This document shows positions 1 through 9,485 of a stretch of DNA of 64,000 bases, in pieces. Location: the NCBI RefSeq assembly GCF_900115075.1, contig NZ_FOVG01000008.1:57401-121400 (forward strand), in the 5' to 3' direction. The DNA comes from Candidatus Pantoea varia. GTDB lineage: Bacteria; Pseudomonadota; Gammaproteobacteria; Enterobacterales; Enterobacteriaceae. Every line of letters starts with the position of its first letter. Position 1 is the stretch's first letter. The notes beneath the pieces were generated by a model. It did not search any database and was not told where the DNA came from. It saw only the letters and a program-made list of their open reading frames with translations. The position numbers and the translations under genes were made by a program.

Positions 1-1
1 T

Positions 2-700
2 CAGGGGGGTCACGAAGTGTTGATCCATCTGCCCATGGCGCCGCTGAGCAAACAGCCGCTGGAAAAAGATACCTTAACGCCGGAGATGAGCAGCGAAGAG
101 GTCTCCCGCATCATGCGCAATGCGGTTAACAACGTGCCTTATGCAGTGGGTCTGAACAACCATATGGGCAGCAGGATGACCTCAAGCCTGCCCGGCATGC
201 AAAAAGTGATGCAGGCGCTGAACCACTACAATCTCTACTTTCTGGATAGCATGACCATCGCGAACAGTCAGGCTATCCCTGCCGCGCAGGGTACCCAGGT
301 CAAAGTGTTAAAACGCCGGGTATTCCTTGATGACAGCCAGGATATTAACGCCATCCGCCAGCAGTTCAGTCGGGCGGTGAAACTGGCGCAGCGCGACGGT
401 TACGCTATTGCCATTGGTCACCCCCACCCGACTACCGTGCGGGTACTGCAGCAGATGTTACCCACGCTGCCAGCCGACATTACGCTGGTTCGTCCCAGCC
501 AGCTGCTGAACGAATCACTCCGCAGCGGCTCACAGACGCCTGTGACTCCGGCAAAACCGGTGCCTCCACGCTTCCAGCCTGCCGGCTTGTGTAAACCGAA
601 ACAGCCGCTGGCGCCGGTTCCGGCCACCCGAGCCTTAACGGTAATAGGCGAAAGCGTGAATAACAGCCCGCTGTTTAAGACGCTAAAAAATCTGTTCTGA
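2..700 (+). CDS. yibQ: YibQ-like divergent polysaccharide deacetylase, C-terminal part
   Basis: The reading frame is open from the window edge, so the true start lies upstream; about 232 residues are present. The visible part has the divergent polysaccharide-deacetylase features of YibQ: a GLNNHMGSRMT stretch, FLDS, and AIAIGHPHPTT near the C-terminal third, followed by a Pro-rich tail. E. coli YibQ is a predicted exported protein of about 319 residues encoded after envC, so this is roughly the last two thirds. The family resembles NodB-type deacetylases; the substrate is unknown to me. The location next to tdh-kbl matches the E. coli yib region. Confidence 0.85.
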   Translation, partial: QGGHEVLIHLPMAPLSKQPLEKDTLTPEMSSEEVSRIMRNAVNNVPYAVGLNNHMGSRMTSSLPGMQKVMQALNHYNLYFLDSMTIANSQAIPAAQGTQVKVLKRRVFLDDSQDINAIRQQFSRAVKLAQRDGYAIAIGHPHPTTVRVLQQMLPTLPADITLVRPSQLLNESLRSGSQTPVTPAKPVPPRFQPAGLCKPKQPLAPVPATRALTVIGESVNNSPLFKTLKNLF

Positions 701-804
701 ATTTGCGATGAATGCTAAGTCGTCGGCTAAGCATTCATTTATGTGCAGAAATTACTATAATCCTGGGTCGGGTAATAACGGGCTGTGCGGGAGCAGTGAT
801 AGGG

Positions 805-2034
805 ATGACGATTAATAAACAAAAAATCCTGCTGCTGGATAACGGCAGAGAGTGGGGCGGCGGCACCAACAGTATGCTGGAGCTGTTGAAACGTATCGAT
901 CGTCAAAAGTTTGATATCACCTGCTGCTTCTATCACAACTACAGCCGTGGGAACGATGAAACCATTGAAGCTACGCTGAATGCGCTGGCCATTCCGGTCT
1001 TTTTTATTCCTCAAATCAAACAGCCACGCTGGGCGAAATTCGTTAAAGAAGCCGCGCGGGCACTGCTGTTTTTCAATAAAAAGCTCCGGAAGCGCGCCAT
1101 CGATAAGATTGATACACACTGGCGCATTATCCCCAATGCCAGCAAAATCAATTCACTGCTGCAGTTGGGGAAGTTTGACACGCTCTATATGAATAACCAG
1201 CCCAGCACCAATGTGGAAGGTTATCTGGCGGCGCGCAGCCTGGACGTCGCGGTAGTGCAACACTGCCGGATCGATCCGGTTCTGGAACCGCGGCTGGTCA
1301 GCATGGTCAATCAGGACTGTCAGGCGGTCATTGCTGTGTCTCAGGGCGTGAATAACACCCTGCGAAGCCATGGTGTGGATGCGGAGCGTTGTTTTACCGT
1401 CAATAACGCCATCGATATTCACCAGTCCCTGCCCGACCGCCTTGACGTCCGCCAGCGCTTTAAACTCTCTCCGTCGACCTTTGTATTTGGCACGATCGGC
1501 TCGCTGATATTACGCAAATCTAATCACCATATTCTGCAGGCGCTGGGCCGCTTTAAACGCGCCAACCCCGATGCAGACTGGAGGATGGTGATTGTCGGGG
1601 CGGGTCCGGAACTTCAGCACCTGCTGCAACTCGCCACCGCTGAGAACATCCAGCATCACGTAGTCTTCACAGGCTTTCAGAACAATGCGCTCGATTACCT
1701 CACTGCCTTTGATACCTTTATTCTTGCCTCACGCAGTGAAGGTTTACCCAGGGTCGTGCTGGAAGCGATGCTGGTGAATACCGCCGTCGTAGGATCCCGC
1801 GTGGTCGGCACTGCCGAATTGATCAGTCATGACGAAACCGGGCTGCTGTTTGACTATGGCAACGTAGTGCAGCTAACCCAGCATCTGACCGCGCTGTGGC
1901 AGGATGCGGATTTACGTCAACGCCTGATCAATGCGGCAGCGAAACGCGTACGTGAACAGTACGCTATTGAAACCTACATCAGCGGCGTCGAGAATATTCT
2001 GCAAAGCGTCGTCAAAAAGAAACCTCATGCTTAA
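805..2034 (+). CDS. Family 4 glycosyltransferase
   Basis: This 409-residue protein has a GT-B fold pattern. The N-terminal Rossmann half contains LLLDNGREWGGGTNS, and the C-terminal half has FGTIGSLILRKSNH, VIVGAGPE and the GT4 signature SEGLPRVVLEAML. It should transfer a sugar from an activated donor, probably to LPS core or another surface polysaccharide given the neighbouring waa cluster. The ATG at 805 is chosen because it starts at the family-like N-terminus; an upstream in-frame start at 712 would add about 31 unlikely residues. The stop overlaps the next gene by 8 bases, so the two are probably co-translated. Acceptor and donor are unknown. Confidence 0.8.
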   Translation: MTINKQKILLLDNGREWGGGTNSMLELLKRIDRQKFDITCCFYHNYSRGNDETIEATLNALAIPVFFIPQIKQPRWAKFVKEAARALLFFNKKLRKRAIDKIDTHWRIIPNASKINSLLQLGKFDTLYMNNQPSTNVEGYLAARSLDVAVVQHCRIDPVLEPRLVSMVNQDCQAVIAVSQGVNNTLRSHGVDAERCFTVNNAIDIHQSLPDRLDVRQRFKLSPSTFVFGTIGSLILRKSNHHILQALGRFKRANPDADWRMVIVGAGPELQHLLQLATAENIQHHVVFTGFQNNALDYLTAFDTFILASRSEGLPRVVLEAMLVNTAVVGSRVVGTAELISHDETGLLFDYGNVVQLTQHLTALWQDADLRQRLINAAAKRVREQYAIETYISGVENILQSVVKKKPHA

Positions 2035-2932
2035 TTTTTTAAATCCCCGTTACCGCCACATCAGAGCACGCCATAACCTGCCTTATTCGCATCAGGAGGT
2101 TCAGGGCACTGTTCCGGTCACCTCTGTCGTGATCCCCTGCACCGGCGCGGACTATATCGAAGAAGCCCTGCTCAGTGCCGATTTTGCGGCGCGCTTTGCG
2201 ACGGAGGCAGAAGAGATCGTGATTGTCAGCGATCAGCCCGCTCACGCCTTTGGCAGCCTGCCAGTGAAAACCCGCGTGGCAACGCTGGATGTCCCGCACA
2301 GGGAAGAGAGCTATCGCTACAAGCAGATCTATCGCAGCCGTTTGATCAAATTGCAGGCGCCCCTGCAGGCAAAAGGCGACGGCATTCTGATGATCGATTC
2401 CGACCTCAATCTGCTGAAGATGCCGGCGATCATGATGAAGCCAGGCCATCTCTACTCCAGCTTCCGTCAGGGGAAAATGATTGCCAAGCTGGACGGTGCA
2501 CCGGAAGAGGCGATTCCCGCTTACTACCCGCACAGCATTCGTCCCTACCTGGCAGACCACGTTAATGGCGCTTACCTGGCTGCCACGCGTGAGGTCTGGC
2601 AGCGCATTTCGCCGCTGTGGCTGACGCTGTTTAATGATACCTGGAATTTGATGAACGACAGCCAGCCGCCTACTGACCAGCTGCCGCTCGCGGTGTTGCT
2701 GGACATGCTGGATATCAAAACCGTCAATCTGGGGGAGTGGGCTAACTGGCCGGTCTCAAAGAAAATCGGCGATCAGTCGGCGGTGATCCCGTCTGACGTG
2801 GTGGGCGCGCATGGTGGATTCCCGTTGTCGGAATGGCAAAAATACCTGGCCGACCCGCAACAGCCGCTTAACTTCAAAGGCCAGGAGTACACGCGCAAAG
2901 TGCGCTACCTGACCGACGAAGAGAAGAAGTAA
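2027..2932 (+). CDS. Putative GT-A-like glycosyltransferase, family unclear
   Basis: The 301-residue protein begins at the ATG overlapping the end of the preceding glycosyltransferase. It has VTSVVIPCTGADYIEEAL near residue 30, like the start of a nucleotide-sugar-binding GT-A domain, and MIDSDLNLL near residue 125, which resembles a metal-binding DxD motif. I do not recognise a named family. Partnership with the upstream GT4 gene and position beside the LPS core cluster suggest a role in surface glycan synthesis. In E. coli the neighbouring yib region also holds a poorly characterised gene (htrL/yibB), but I see no clear similarity to it. Confidence 0.7.
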   Translation: MLNFLNPRYRHIRARHNLPYSHQEVQGTVPVTSVVIPCTGADYIEEALLSADFAARFATEAEEIVIVSDQPAHAFGSLPVKTRVATLDVPHREESYRYKQIYRSRLIKLQAPLQAKGDGILMIDSDLNLLKMPAIMMKPGHLYSSFRQGKMIAKLDGAPEEAIPAYYPHSIRPYLADHVNGAYLAATREVWQRISPLWLTLFNDTWNLMNDSQPPTDQLPLAVLLDMLDIKTVNLGEWANWPVSKKIGDQSAVIPSDVVGAHGGFPLSEWQKYLADPQQPLNFKGQEYTRKVRYLTDEEKK

Positions 2933-2942
2933 AGCTCATCAG

Positions 2943-2965
2943 GCGGCCGCCCCTGCGGCCGTTAA
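2943..2965. terminator. Convergent terminator hairpin
   Basis: GCGGCCG, a short loop, then GCGGCCG and TTAATTT lie between the stop codons of the GT-A-like gene and tdh, which converge here. It could serve both directions. Confidence 0.5.
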
Positions 2966-2966
2966 T

Positions 2967-3995
2967 TTAATCCCAGCTCAGTATGACTTTTCCCGAGCGT
3001 CCTGAACGCATCTCATCAAAGCCCTGCTGGAAATCGTCAATGCTATAGCGATGGGTGATTACCGGCGTTAAATCGAGGCCGGACTGAATCAGCGCCGCCA
3101 TTTTGTACCAGGTTTCGAACATCTCACGGCCATAGATCCCCTTGATGAAAAGCCCCTTGAAGATCACCTGGTTCCAGTCGATCGCCATTTCACCCGGCGG
3201 GATACCCAGCAGTGCGATGCGCCCACCGTGATTCATCACCTCCAGCAGGCTACGAAACGCAGGAGGCGCGCCCGACATCTCCAGCCCGACATCAAATCCC
3301 TCCGTCATGCCCAGCGAATGCATCACTTCCCGCAGATCCTCATTCGCCACATTGACCGCGCGCGTGACGCCCATTTTCCGCGCCAGTGCCAGCCGGTACT
3401 CGTTGATGTCAGTGATCACGACGTTACGTGCACCGACGTGGCGACAGACCGCAGCAGCCATGATGCCAATAGGACCTGCGCCAGAGATCAGCACATCCTC
3501 GCCGACCAGGTCGAACGAAAGTGCGGTATGCACTGCGTTACCGAACGGGTCAAAGATTGCTGCCAGATCATCAGAAATGTTGTCGGGAATTTTGAATGCA
3601 TTAAAGGCCGGGATAACCAGATACTCCGCGAAGCAGCCCTGACGGTTGACTCCCACGCCCATCGTGTTGCGGCATAAATGCGTGCGCCCGGCGCGGCAGT
3701 TGCGACAGTGTCCGCAGGTGATATGCCCTTCACCGGAGACCCGATCACCAATCGTAAAGCCTTTCACTTCCTGTCCTGTCGCAGCCACTTCACCCACATA
3801 TTCATGACCGACAATCATCGGCACCGGAATCGTTTTACGCGACCAGTCATCCCAGTTGTAAATATGGACATCGGTGCCGCAGATGGCGGTTTTACGAATC
3901 TTAATCAGCAGATCGTTGTGACCCGGCTCAGGAATCGGCGCATCGGTCACCATCCAGATGCCCTCTTCCTTCTTCAGTTTGGCGAGTGCTTTCAT
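2967..3995 (-). CDS. tdh: L-threonine 3-dehydrogenase
   Basis: A zinc-dependent medium-chain dehydrogenase of 342 residues (E. coli 341) that oxidises L-threonine to 2-amino-3-ketobutyrate with NAD. The catalytic-zinc region AICGTDVHIYNWDDW and GHEYVG are present. So is the structural four-cysteine zinc lobe (CGHCRNCRAGRTHLC) and the Rossmann motif GAGPIGIMAAAV. The start is the ATG preceding KALAKLKKEEG, 10 bases after kbl, preceded by GAGGAGTCC; longer in-frame extensions lack family similarity. It forms an operon with kbl, which cleaves the unstable product. Confidence 0.97.
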   Translation of the reverse strand: MKALAKLKKEEGIWMVTDAPIPEPGHNDLLIKIRKTAICGTDVHIYNWDDWSRKTIPVPMIVGHEYVGEVAATGQEVKGFTIGDRVSGEGHITCGHCRNCRAGRTHLCRNTMGVGVNRQGCFAEYLVIPAFNAFKIPDNISDDLAAIFDPFGNAVHTALSFDLVGEDVLISGAGPIGIMAAAVCRHVGARNVVITDINEYRLALARKMGVTRAVNVANEDLREVMHSLGMTEGFDVGLEMSGAPPAFRSLLEVMNHGGRIALLGIPPGEMAIDWNQVIFKGLFIKGIYGREMFETWYKMAALIQSGLDLTPVITHRYSIDDFQQGFDEMRSGRSGKVILSWD

Positions 3996-4005
3996 GACGG
4001 ACTCC

Positions 4006-5202
4006 TCAGGCGATGACGCCCAATTGTTTGCCGATGCGGGTAAAGGCCGCCACCGCACGTTCCAGCTGTTGCTGGGTGTGCGCCGCAGAGATTTGGGTGC
4101 GAATGCGTGCCTGACCTTTGGGCACCACCGGGTAGAAGAAGCCGGTCACGTAGATGCCTTCCTGTTGCAGCAGGCGGGCAAACTCCTGGGCTACGCTGGC
4201 TTCACCCAGCATCACCGGGATAATGGCGTGATCGGCACCGGCCAGCGTAAAGCCCGCCGCTGTCATCTGCTCCCGGAAATAACGGGCGTTGTCCCACAGA
4301 CGCTGACGCAGGCCGTCACCTTCACTGAGCAGATCCAGCACCCGCAGCGAGGCGGCAACAATGGCCGGAGCCAGCGAGTTAGAGAACAGATAGGGACGGG
4401 AGCGCTGACGCAGCCACTCCACCACTTCGGCCTTTGCTGCGGTGTAGCCACCGGATGCGCCGCCGAGCGCTTTACCCAGCGTGCCGGTAATGATGTCGAC
4501 CCGACCCATGACGTCACAGTATTCATGCGTTCCGCGTCCGGCGTTTCCGACAAAGCCCACCGCATGGGAATCATCCACCATCACCAGCGCGGAGAACTCA
4601 TCGGCCAGATCGCAGATGGCGGGCAGATTCGCAATCACCCCATCCATTGAGAAGACGCCATCAGTGGCAATCAGAATATGACGAGCGCCTTTTTCGCGCG
4701 CTTCCAGCAGACAGGCCCGCAGCTCCGCCATGTCATTATTGGCGTAGCGATACCGCTGCGCTTTGCACAGCCGGACGCCGTCGATAATGGAGGCATGATT
4801 CAGCGCATCCGAGATAACCGCATCCTGCGCATCGAGCAGCGTTTCAAACAGCCCGCCGTTGGCATCGAAACAGGAGGAGTAGAGAATGGCATCTTCCATA
4901 CCGAGGAACTCTGCCAGCCGCTTTTCCAGCTGCTTATGGCTATCCTGCGTGCCGCAGATAAAGCGCACCGACGCCATGCCAAAACCATGCGAATCCATCC
5001 CCTCTTTCGCCGCTTTAATCAGCGCCGGATGGTTCGCCAGACCTAAATAGTTATTGGCGCAGAAGTTAATCACCGCCGGATCGCCACCAACCACGATCTC
5101 CGTCTGCTGGGCAGAGGTGATGATTCGCTCCTGTTTAAACAGTCCTTCCTGACGTGCATCATCAAGTTGCTGACGAAGTTGTTGATAAAATTGCGCAGGC
5201 AT
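4006..5202 (-). CDS. kbl: 2-amino-3-ketobutyrate CoA ligase
   Basis: A PLP enzyme of the alpha-oxoamine synthase family, 398 residues as in E. coli. It splits 2-amino-3-ketobutyrate with CoA into glycine and acetyl-CoA. The PLP-binding lysine lies in TGTLGKALGG, with VMVDDSHAVGFVG upstream and NFCANNYLGLANHP near the N-terminus. An ATG one codon earlier (5205) is possible; 5202 is preferred for spacing from AGGAG and for length. It is the first gene of the kbl-tdh operon and is divergent from hldD. Confidence 0.97.
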   Translation of the reverse strand: MPAQFYQQLRQQLDDARQEGLFKQERIITSAQQTEIVVGGDPAVINFCANNYLGLANHPALIKAAKEGMDSHGFGMASVRFICGTQDSHKQLEKRLAEFLGMEDAILYSSCFDANGGLFETLLDAQDAVISDALNHASIIDGVRLCKAQRYRYANNDMAELRACLLEAREKGARHILIATDGVFSMDGVIANLPAICDLADEFSALVMVDDSHAVGFVGNAGRGTHEYCDVMGRVDIITGTLGKALGGASGGYTAAKAEVVEWLRQRSRPYLFSNSLAPAIVAASLRVLDLLSEGDGLRQRLWDNARYFREQMTAAGFTLAGADHAIIPVMLGEASVAQEFARLLQQEGIYVTGFFYPVVPKGQARIRTQISAAHTQQQLERAVAAFTRIGKQLGVIA

Positions 5203-5432
5203 CATTGCTCTCCTCAGATGGCAAAAATCTGGCATATCTTACTGAACAGGCCGCTTCTTAACGATAAATCGCCCAACAGAATGTCATTTTTGCAGCATAG
5301 TTCACGCCGCAGGGATGTACGGACAAAGCGTTACAGAGTCATCTGGCTGTCTGCACCCTGATGAAATGTTATGATGTGAGGTATTCGTGTGTGAAACCTC
5401 CTGTTTCACCCCACAACGTTGAAGGTAACAAC

Positions 5433-6365
5433 ATGATTATCGTAACTGGCGGCGCAGGAATGATTGGCAGCAACATCGTCAAAGCGCTGAACGATCGCGG
5501 TCACACCGACATTCTGGTGGTGGATAATCTGAAGGATGGCACCAAGTTTGCCAATTTAGTCGACCTGGATATTGTCGATTACATGGACAAAGAAGAGTTC
5601 CTGATGAGCGTAATGGCGGGCGATGATTTAGGCCCGATCGAAGCGGTATTCCATCAGGGCGCCTGCTCCTCCACCACCGAGTGGGACGGCAAGTACATGA
5701 TGGAGAACAACTATCAGTACTCCAAAGAGCTGCTGCACTTCTGTCTTGAGCGCGAGATCCCGTTCCTCTATGCCTCGTCCGCAGCGACCTACGGTGGACG
5801 CAACGAGAATTTCATTGAAGAGCGCCAGTATGAGCAGCCGCTGAATGTCTATGGCTACTCCAAAATGCTGTTCGACCACTACGTTCGTCAGATGCTGCCG
5901 GAAGCGAACTCGCCGGTGTGCGGCTTCCGCTATTTCAACGTCTACGGACCGCGTGAAGGCCACAAAGGCAGCATGGCCAGCGTTGCCTTCCATCTGAATA
6001 CGCAGATCAGCAACGATGAAAATCCAAAACTGTTTGAAGGTAGCGATGGCTTCAAGCGTGATTTCATCCACGTTGATGATGTGGCTGAAGTGAACCTGTG
6101 GTGCTGGGAAAATGGCATTTCCGGGATTTACAACTGTGGCACAGGCCGCGCCGAATCCTTCCAGGAAGTGGCTGATGCGGTACTGAAGTTCCATCAGAAA
6201 GGTCAGATCGAGTACATCCCGTTCCCGGAGAAACTCAAAGGACGCTATCAGGCTTATACCCAGGCCGATCTCACTAAGCTGCGTGCCGCTGGCTACGACA
6301 AACCATTTAAAACCGTGGCGCAAGGCGTCGCTGACTATATGGTCTGGCTGAACCGCAACGCATAA
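5433..6365 (+). CDS. hldD: ADP-L-glycero-D-manno-heptose 6-epimerase
   Basis: An extended SDR epimerase of 310 residues, the same length as E. coli HldD (RfaD). It converts ADP-D-glycero- to ADP-L-glycero-D-manno-heptose, the heptose donor for LPS inner core. The start MIIVTGGAGMIGSN holds the NADP-binding GxxGxxG. The active-site YGYSK and the Ser/Thr-rich ASSAATYGG segment are present. GAAGG lies 7 bases before the ATG. It is the first gene of the waa operon, followed closely by waaF. Confidence 0.98.
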   Translation: MIIVTGGAGMIGSNIVKALNDRGHTDILVVDNLKDGTKFANLVDLDIVDYMDKEEFLMSVMAGDDLGPIEAVFHQGACSSTTEWDGKYMMENNYQYSKELLHFCLEREIPFLYASSAATYGGRNENFIEERQYEQPLNVYGYSKMLFDHYVRQMLPEANSPVCGFRYFNVYGPREGHKGSMASVAFHLNTQISNDENPKLFEGSDGFKRDFIHVDDVAEVNLWCWENGISGIYNCGTGRAESFQEVADAVLKFHQKGQIEYIPFPEKLKGRYQAYTQADLTKLRAAGYDKPFKTVAQGVADYMVWLNRNA

Positions 6366-6382
6366 AGGAAGCTGCTCCGGCG

Positions 6383-7438
6383 ATGAAAATTCTGGTAATC
6401 GGCCCGTCGTGGGTCGGCGATATGATGATGTCGCAAAGTCTCTATCGCACACTCAAGGCCGAACATCCGGATGCAGTGATCGACGTGATGGCACCTGCGT
6501 GGTGCCGTCCGTTGCTGTCACGCATGCCGGAGGTGAATCAGGCGCTGGCGATGCCACTCGGGCATGGCGCACTGGAAATTGGTGAGCGTCGCCGGCTGGG
6601 AAAAGTGCTGCGCGCCAGTCATTACGACCGTGCTTACGTGCTGCCTAACTCCTTTAAATCGGCGCTGGTCCCCTTCTTCGCCGGAATAAAACGCCGCGTC
6701 GGCTGGCGTGGTGAAATGCGTTATGGTCTGCTGAACGATTTGCGGGTGCTGGATAAAGCCGCGTTTCCGCTGATGGTTGAGCGCTACGTTGCGCTGGGCT
6801 ACGACACCCCTGTTGCCTCGGCAGCGCAGCTGCCACAGCCGCTGTTGTGGCCAAAACTGCAGGTTGAAGAGCAGGAAAAGATTGAAACGGCTGCACAGTT
6901 TCAGCTCGCGGCGACCCGTCCGATCATCGGGTTTTGTCCGGGCGCTGAATTTGGTCCGGCCAAACGCTGGCCGCACTATCATTACGCCACGCTGGCCCGC
7001 CAGTTAATTGCTGACGGCTTCCAGATCGTGCTGTTCGGCTCCGCCAAAGATCGCCCGACCGGCGAAGAGATTATCGCGGTACTGCCCGAAGAGGCGCGTG
7101 ACCAGTGCCGTAATCTGGCGGGCGAAACCCAGCTGGAACAGGCGGTGATTCTGCTGGCGCAATGCCGTGCCGTGGTCAGCAACGACTCCGGCCTGATGCA
7201 TATCGCAGCGGCACTGGATCGTCCCCTGGTTGCGCTCTATGGACCCAGCAGCCCTGATTTTACGCCGCCGCTGGCTCGTCAGGCGCGCATTATTCGCCTG
7301 ATTACCGGCTATCACAAAGTCCGCAAAGGCGATGCCGAACAGGGCTATCACCAGAGCCTGATTGATATCCAGCCTGAGCGCGTACATCAGACGCTGAGCG
7401 AACTGCTCGCGCCACAGGAGGTGCCATGCACGTCCTGA
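6383..7438 (+). CDS. waaF: ADP-heptose:LPS heptosyltransferase II
   Basis: A GT9 heptosyltransferase of 351 residues (E. coli 348) that adds the second heptose to the LPS inner core at the cytoplasmic face of the inner membrane. It has the N-terminal LVIGPSWVGDMMMSQSL motif and the C-terminal GT9 donor site NDSGLMHIAAALDRP followed by ALYGPSSPDFTPPL. It starts 17 bases after hldD and overlaps waaC by 13 bases. Confidence 0.97.
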   Translation: MKILVIGPSWVGDMMMSQSLYRTLKAEHPDAVIDVMAPAWCRPLLSRMPEVNQALAMPLGHGALEIGERRRLGKVLRASHYDRAYVLPNSFKSALVPFFAGIKRRVGWRGEMRYGLLNDLRVLDKAAFPLMVERYVALGYDTPVASAAQLPQPLLWPKLQVEEQEKIETAAQFQLAATRPIIGFCPGAEFGPAKRWPHYHYATLARQLIADGFQIVLFGSAKDRPTGEEIIAVLPEEARDQCRNLAGETQLEQAVILLAQCRAVVSNDSGLMHIAAALDRPLVALYGPSSPDFTPPLARQARIIRLITGYHKVRKGDAEQGYHQSLIDIQPERVHQTLSELLAPQEVPCTS

Positions 7439-8403
7439 TTGTTAAAACCTCTTCAATGGGCGATGTACTGCATTCGCTCCCTGCACTGACCGATGCGATG
7501 CATGCCATTCCCGGCATCCGTTTCGACTGGGTGGTGGAAGAGAATTTTGCGCAGATCCCTGGCTGGCATCCCGCCGTCGACAAGGTGTTACCCGTTGCGA
7601 TTCGCCGCTGGCGCAAACACTGGTTCGGCAGTCAGCAGCGTGAAGAGCGCGTGCTGTTTAAGCGCGAGTTACAATCACGTGAGTACGATATCGTGATTGA
7701 TGCGCAGGGGCTGATCAAAAGTGCCGCGCTGGTCACCCGTTTATCGAAAGGGGTGAAGCACGGACAGGACAGCCGGAGTGCGCGTGAGCCGTTTGCCAGC
7801 TGGTGGTATGACGTCCGCCATGAGGTGAGTAAGCGACAACACGCGGTTGAGCGAACGCGCGAACTGTTCGCCAAAAGCCTGGGCTATGAAAAGCCGCAAA
7901 ACCAGGGTGACTACGCGATTGCCGGACACTTCCTGCACCATCTGCCCGCTGACGCACAGCATTACCTGGTCTTTCTGCATGCCACGACCCGTGACAACAA
8001 GCACTGGCCGGAATCACACTGGCGACAGCTGATTGAGCAGATGCAGCCCAGCGGTCTGCGGGTGAAATTGCCCTGGGGTGCTGAGCATGAGCATCAACGC
8101 GCATTGCGCCTTGCTGAAGGCTTTGAGCATGTCGATGTGCTGCCTAAGCTGACGCTGGAAGCGATAGCGCAGCAGCTGGCGGGCGCGCGGGCGGTAGTCT
8201 CGGTAGATACCGGATTAAGCCATCTGACGGCGGCGCTGGATCGCCCCAACCTCACGCTGTATGGCCCGACCGATCCCGGCCTGATTGGCGGGTACGGGCA
8301 AAACCAACAGGCACTGAGCGCCCCGAATCATCATCTGACGGAGCTGACTGCTGACACGGTGGCAGAAAAACTGCAGGCCGTTATTACGGAAAACACGCCA
8401 TGA
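7426..8403 (+). CDS. waaC: LPS heptosyltransferase I
   Basis: A GT9 enzyme of 325 residues (E. coli about 319) that adds the first heptose to Kdo2-lipid A. The start is MHVLIVKTSSMGDVLHSLPAL. The donor-binding region is VDTGLSHLTAALDRPNLTLY followed by GPTDPGLIGGYG. It overlaps waaF by 13 bases and the following GT9 gene by 4 (ATGA), so the three are probably translationally coupled. Confidence 0.97.
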   Translation: MHVLIVKTSSMGDVLHSLPALTDAMHAIPGIRFDWVVEENFAQIPGWHPAVDKVLPVAIRRWRKHWFGSQQREERVLFKRELQSREYDIVIDAQGLIKSAALVTRLSKGVKHGQDSRSAREPFASWWYDVRHEVSKRQHAVERTRELFAKSLGYEKPQNQGDYAIAGHFLHHLPADAQHYLVFLHATTRDNKHWPESHWRQLIEQMQPSGLRVKLPWGAEHEHQRALRLAEGFEHVDVLPKLTLEAIAQQLAGARAVVSVDTGLSHLTAALDRPNLTLYGPTDPGLIGGYGQNQQALSAPNHHLTELTADTVAEKLQAVITENTP

Positions 8404-9476
8404 ACTATGTGCTGATCTACCTGCTACTGCTGCCTTTCCGGGCGATAATGCGGCTGTTCTACCGGCCAACCGGTCGCAGCTTAATCATCCAGACGGCGAA
8501 GATCGGTGATTTTATTAATATCACCCCGATGCTGCGTGCTCTGGGTCAGTCTGAGCTGTTGATCAGCAAAGCGGTGGAGCCGCTGGTGCGTCACGATGAC
8601 ACGGTCAGCCGCTATTTTCTGATTGAAGACGCAAAGCGCAGCTTTTTTGCCAAACTGAAGCTCGCGTTCACCCTGATGAACCGCTATGACAACGTTTATC
8701 TGGTGCAGCCAAATAGTGTAAACCTGTTCTTTGCTGCACTATGTAACGCACCGAACAAGCAGTTTCTGCGCACCTATGTACGTAAGTCCTACCATAAGAC
8801 CTTCTATCGTAGCGCCAGCGGCATTGTCGACCACGCTAAGACAGATTTAACGCTCGACAGTTACCTGAAGCTGATTAACCGCGACTATCGCTACACCGAC
8901 TTCCCCAAACATGCGACCTCGCCGCTCTGGCAGCCACCCGTGCCGCCCGCCGCGCTGCAGAATCCGCGCAGCGGCATTAAAATAGGCATCAGTATTTCTG
9001 CCGGTAATCGGGCCAAGACGATTCCTGCCAGCATCTGGCAGCAGCTGATGGCGTCGCTGGCTGACCTGCCCTGCACTTTTTATGTGTTTGGCCCGCCAAC
9101 TGAGCAGCCGTGGCTGGATGAGTTACTGAGCCTGACCGGCCCGAAAGAGAATATCGTCAGTCTGATTGGTGAACTAAAGCTGGAAGAGGTTCCGTGGGCC
9201 ATTTCGCAGATGGATTTCTACATCTCCTCTGACTCTGGCAATGCGTATATTGCGGACGCCCGGCAGATCCCGGTGATCATGCTTTACGGACCGTGTGAGG
9301 TCCGGGAACAGCGTCCGGTCAATAACGTGTTGTTCATCGGACCGGATAATATTGATGCCTCGACGTTCGTTTTTGCCACCCGTTTTAAGTTTGATCAGCC
9401 TGCTGAAAAATTATTCGGGCTGGATCACGATAAACTGACTAGAATACAAACGTTTATTACTCATAATCTGGAATAG
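8400..9476 (+). CDS. GT9 family glycosyltransferase (heptosyltransferase-like)
   Basis: This 358-residue protein has the GT9 layout. A short hydrophobic N-terminus is followed by IIQTAKIGDFINITPMLRAL, equivalent to the start of WaaC/WaaF. A C-terminal SSDSGNAYIADARQIPVIML is followed by YGPCEVREQRP. It sits where E. coli K-12 and Klebsiella clusters carry the O-antigen ligase waaL, but it is a soluble-type transferase and not a multi-spanning ligase. The acceptor is unknown; a heptose or hexose of the outer core is the natural guess. The ATGA overlap with waaC implies co-translation. Confidence 0.8.
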   Translation: MNYVLIYLLLLPFRAIMRLFYRPTGRSLIIQTAKIGDFINITPMLRALGQSELLISKAVEPLVRHDDTVSRYFLIEDAKRSFFAKLKLAFTLMNRYDNVYLVQPNSVNLFFAALCNAPNKQFLRTYVRKSYHKTFYRSASGIVDHAKTDLTLDSYLKLINRDYRYTDFPKHATSPLWQPPVPPAALQNPRSGIKIGISISAGNRAKTIPASIWQQLMASLADLPCTFYVFGPPTEQPWLDELLSLTGPKENIVSLIGELKLEEVPWAISQMDFYISSDSGNAYIADARQIPVIMLYGPCEVREQRPVNNVLFIGPDNIDASTFVFATRFKFDQPAEKLFGLDHDKLTRIQTFITHNLE

Positions 9477-9485
9477 TGAAGCGTA

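Noticed and set aside
6518..6982. Long antisense ORFs inside waaF, coaBC, recG, spoT and other core genes
   Set aside because: All lie opposite strongly conserved genes, in frames expected to be open in G+C-rich DNA, and encode low-complexity or unrecognisable proteins.
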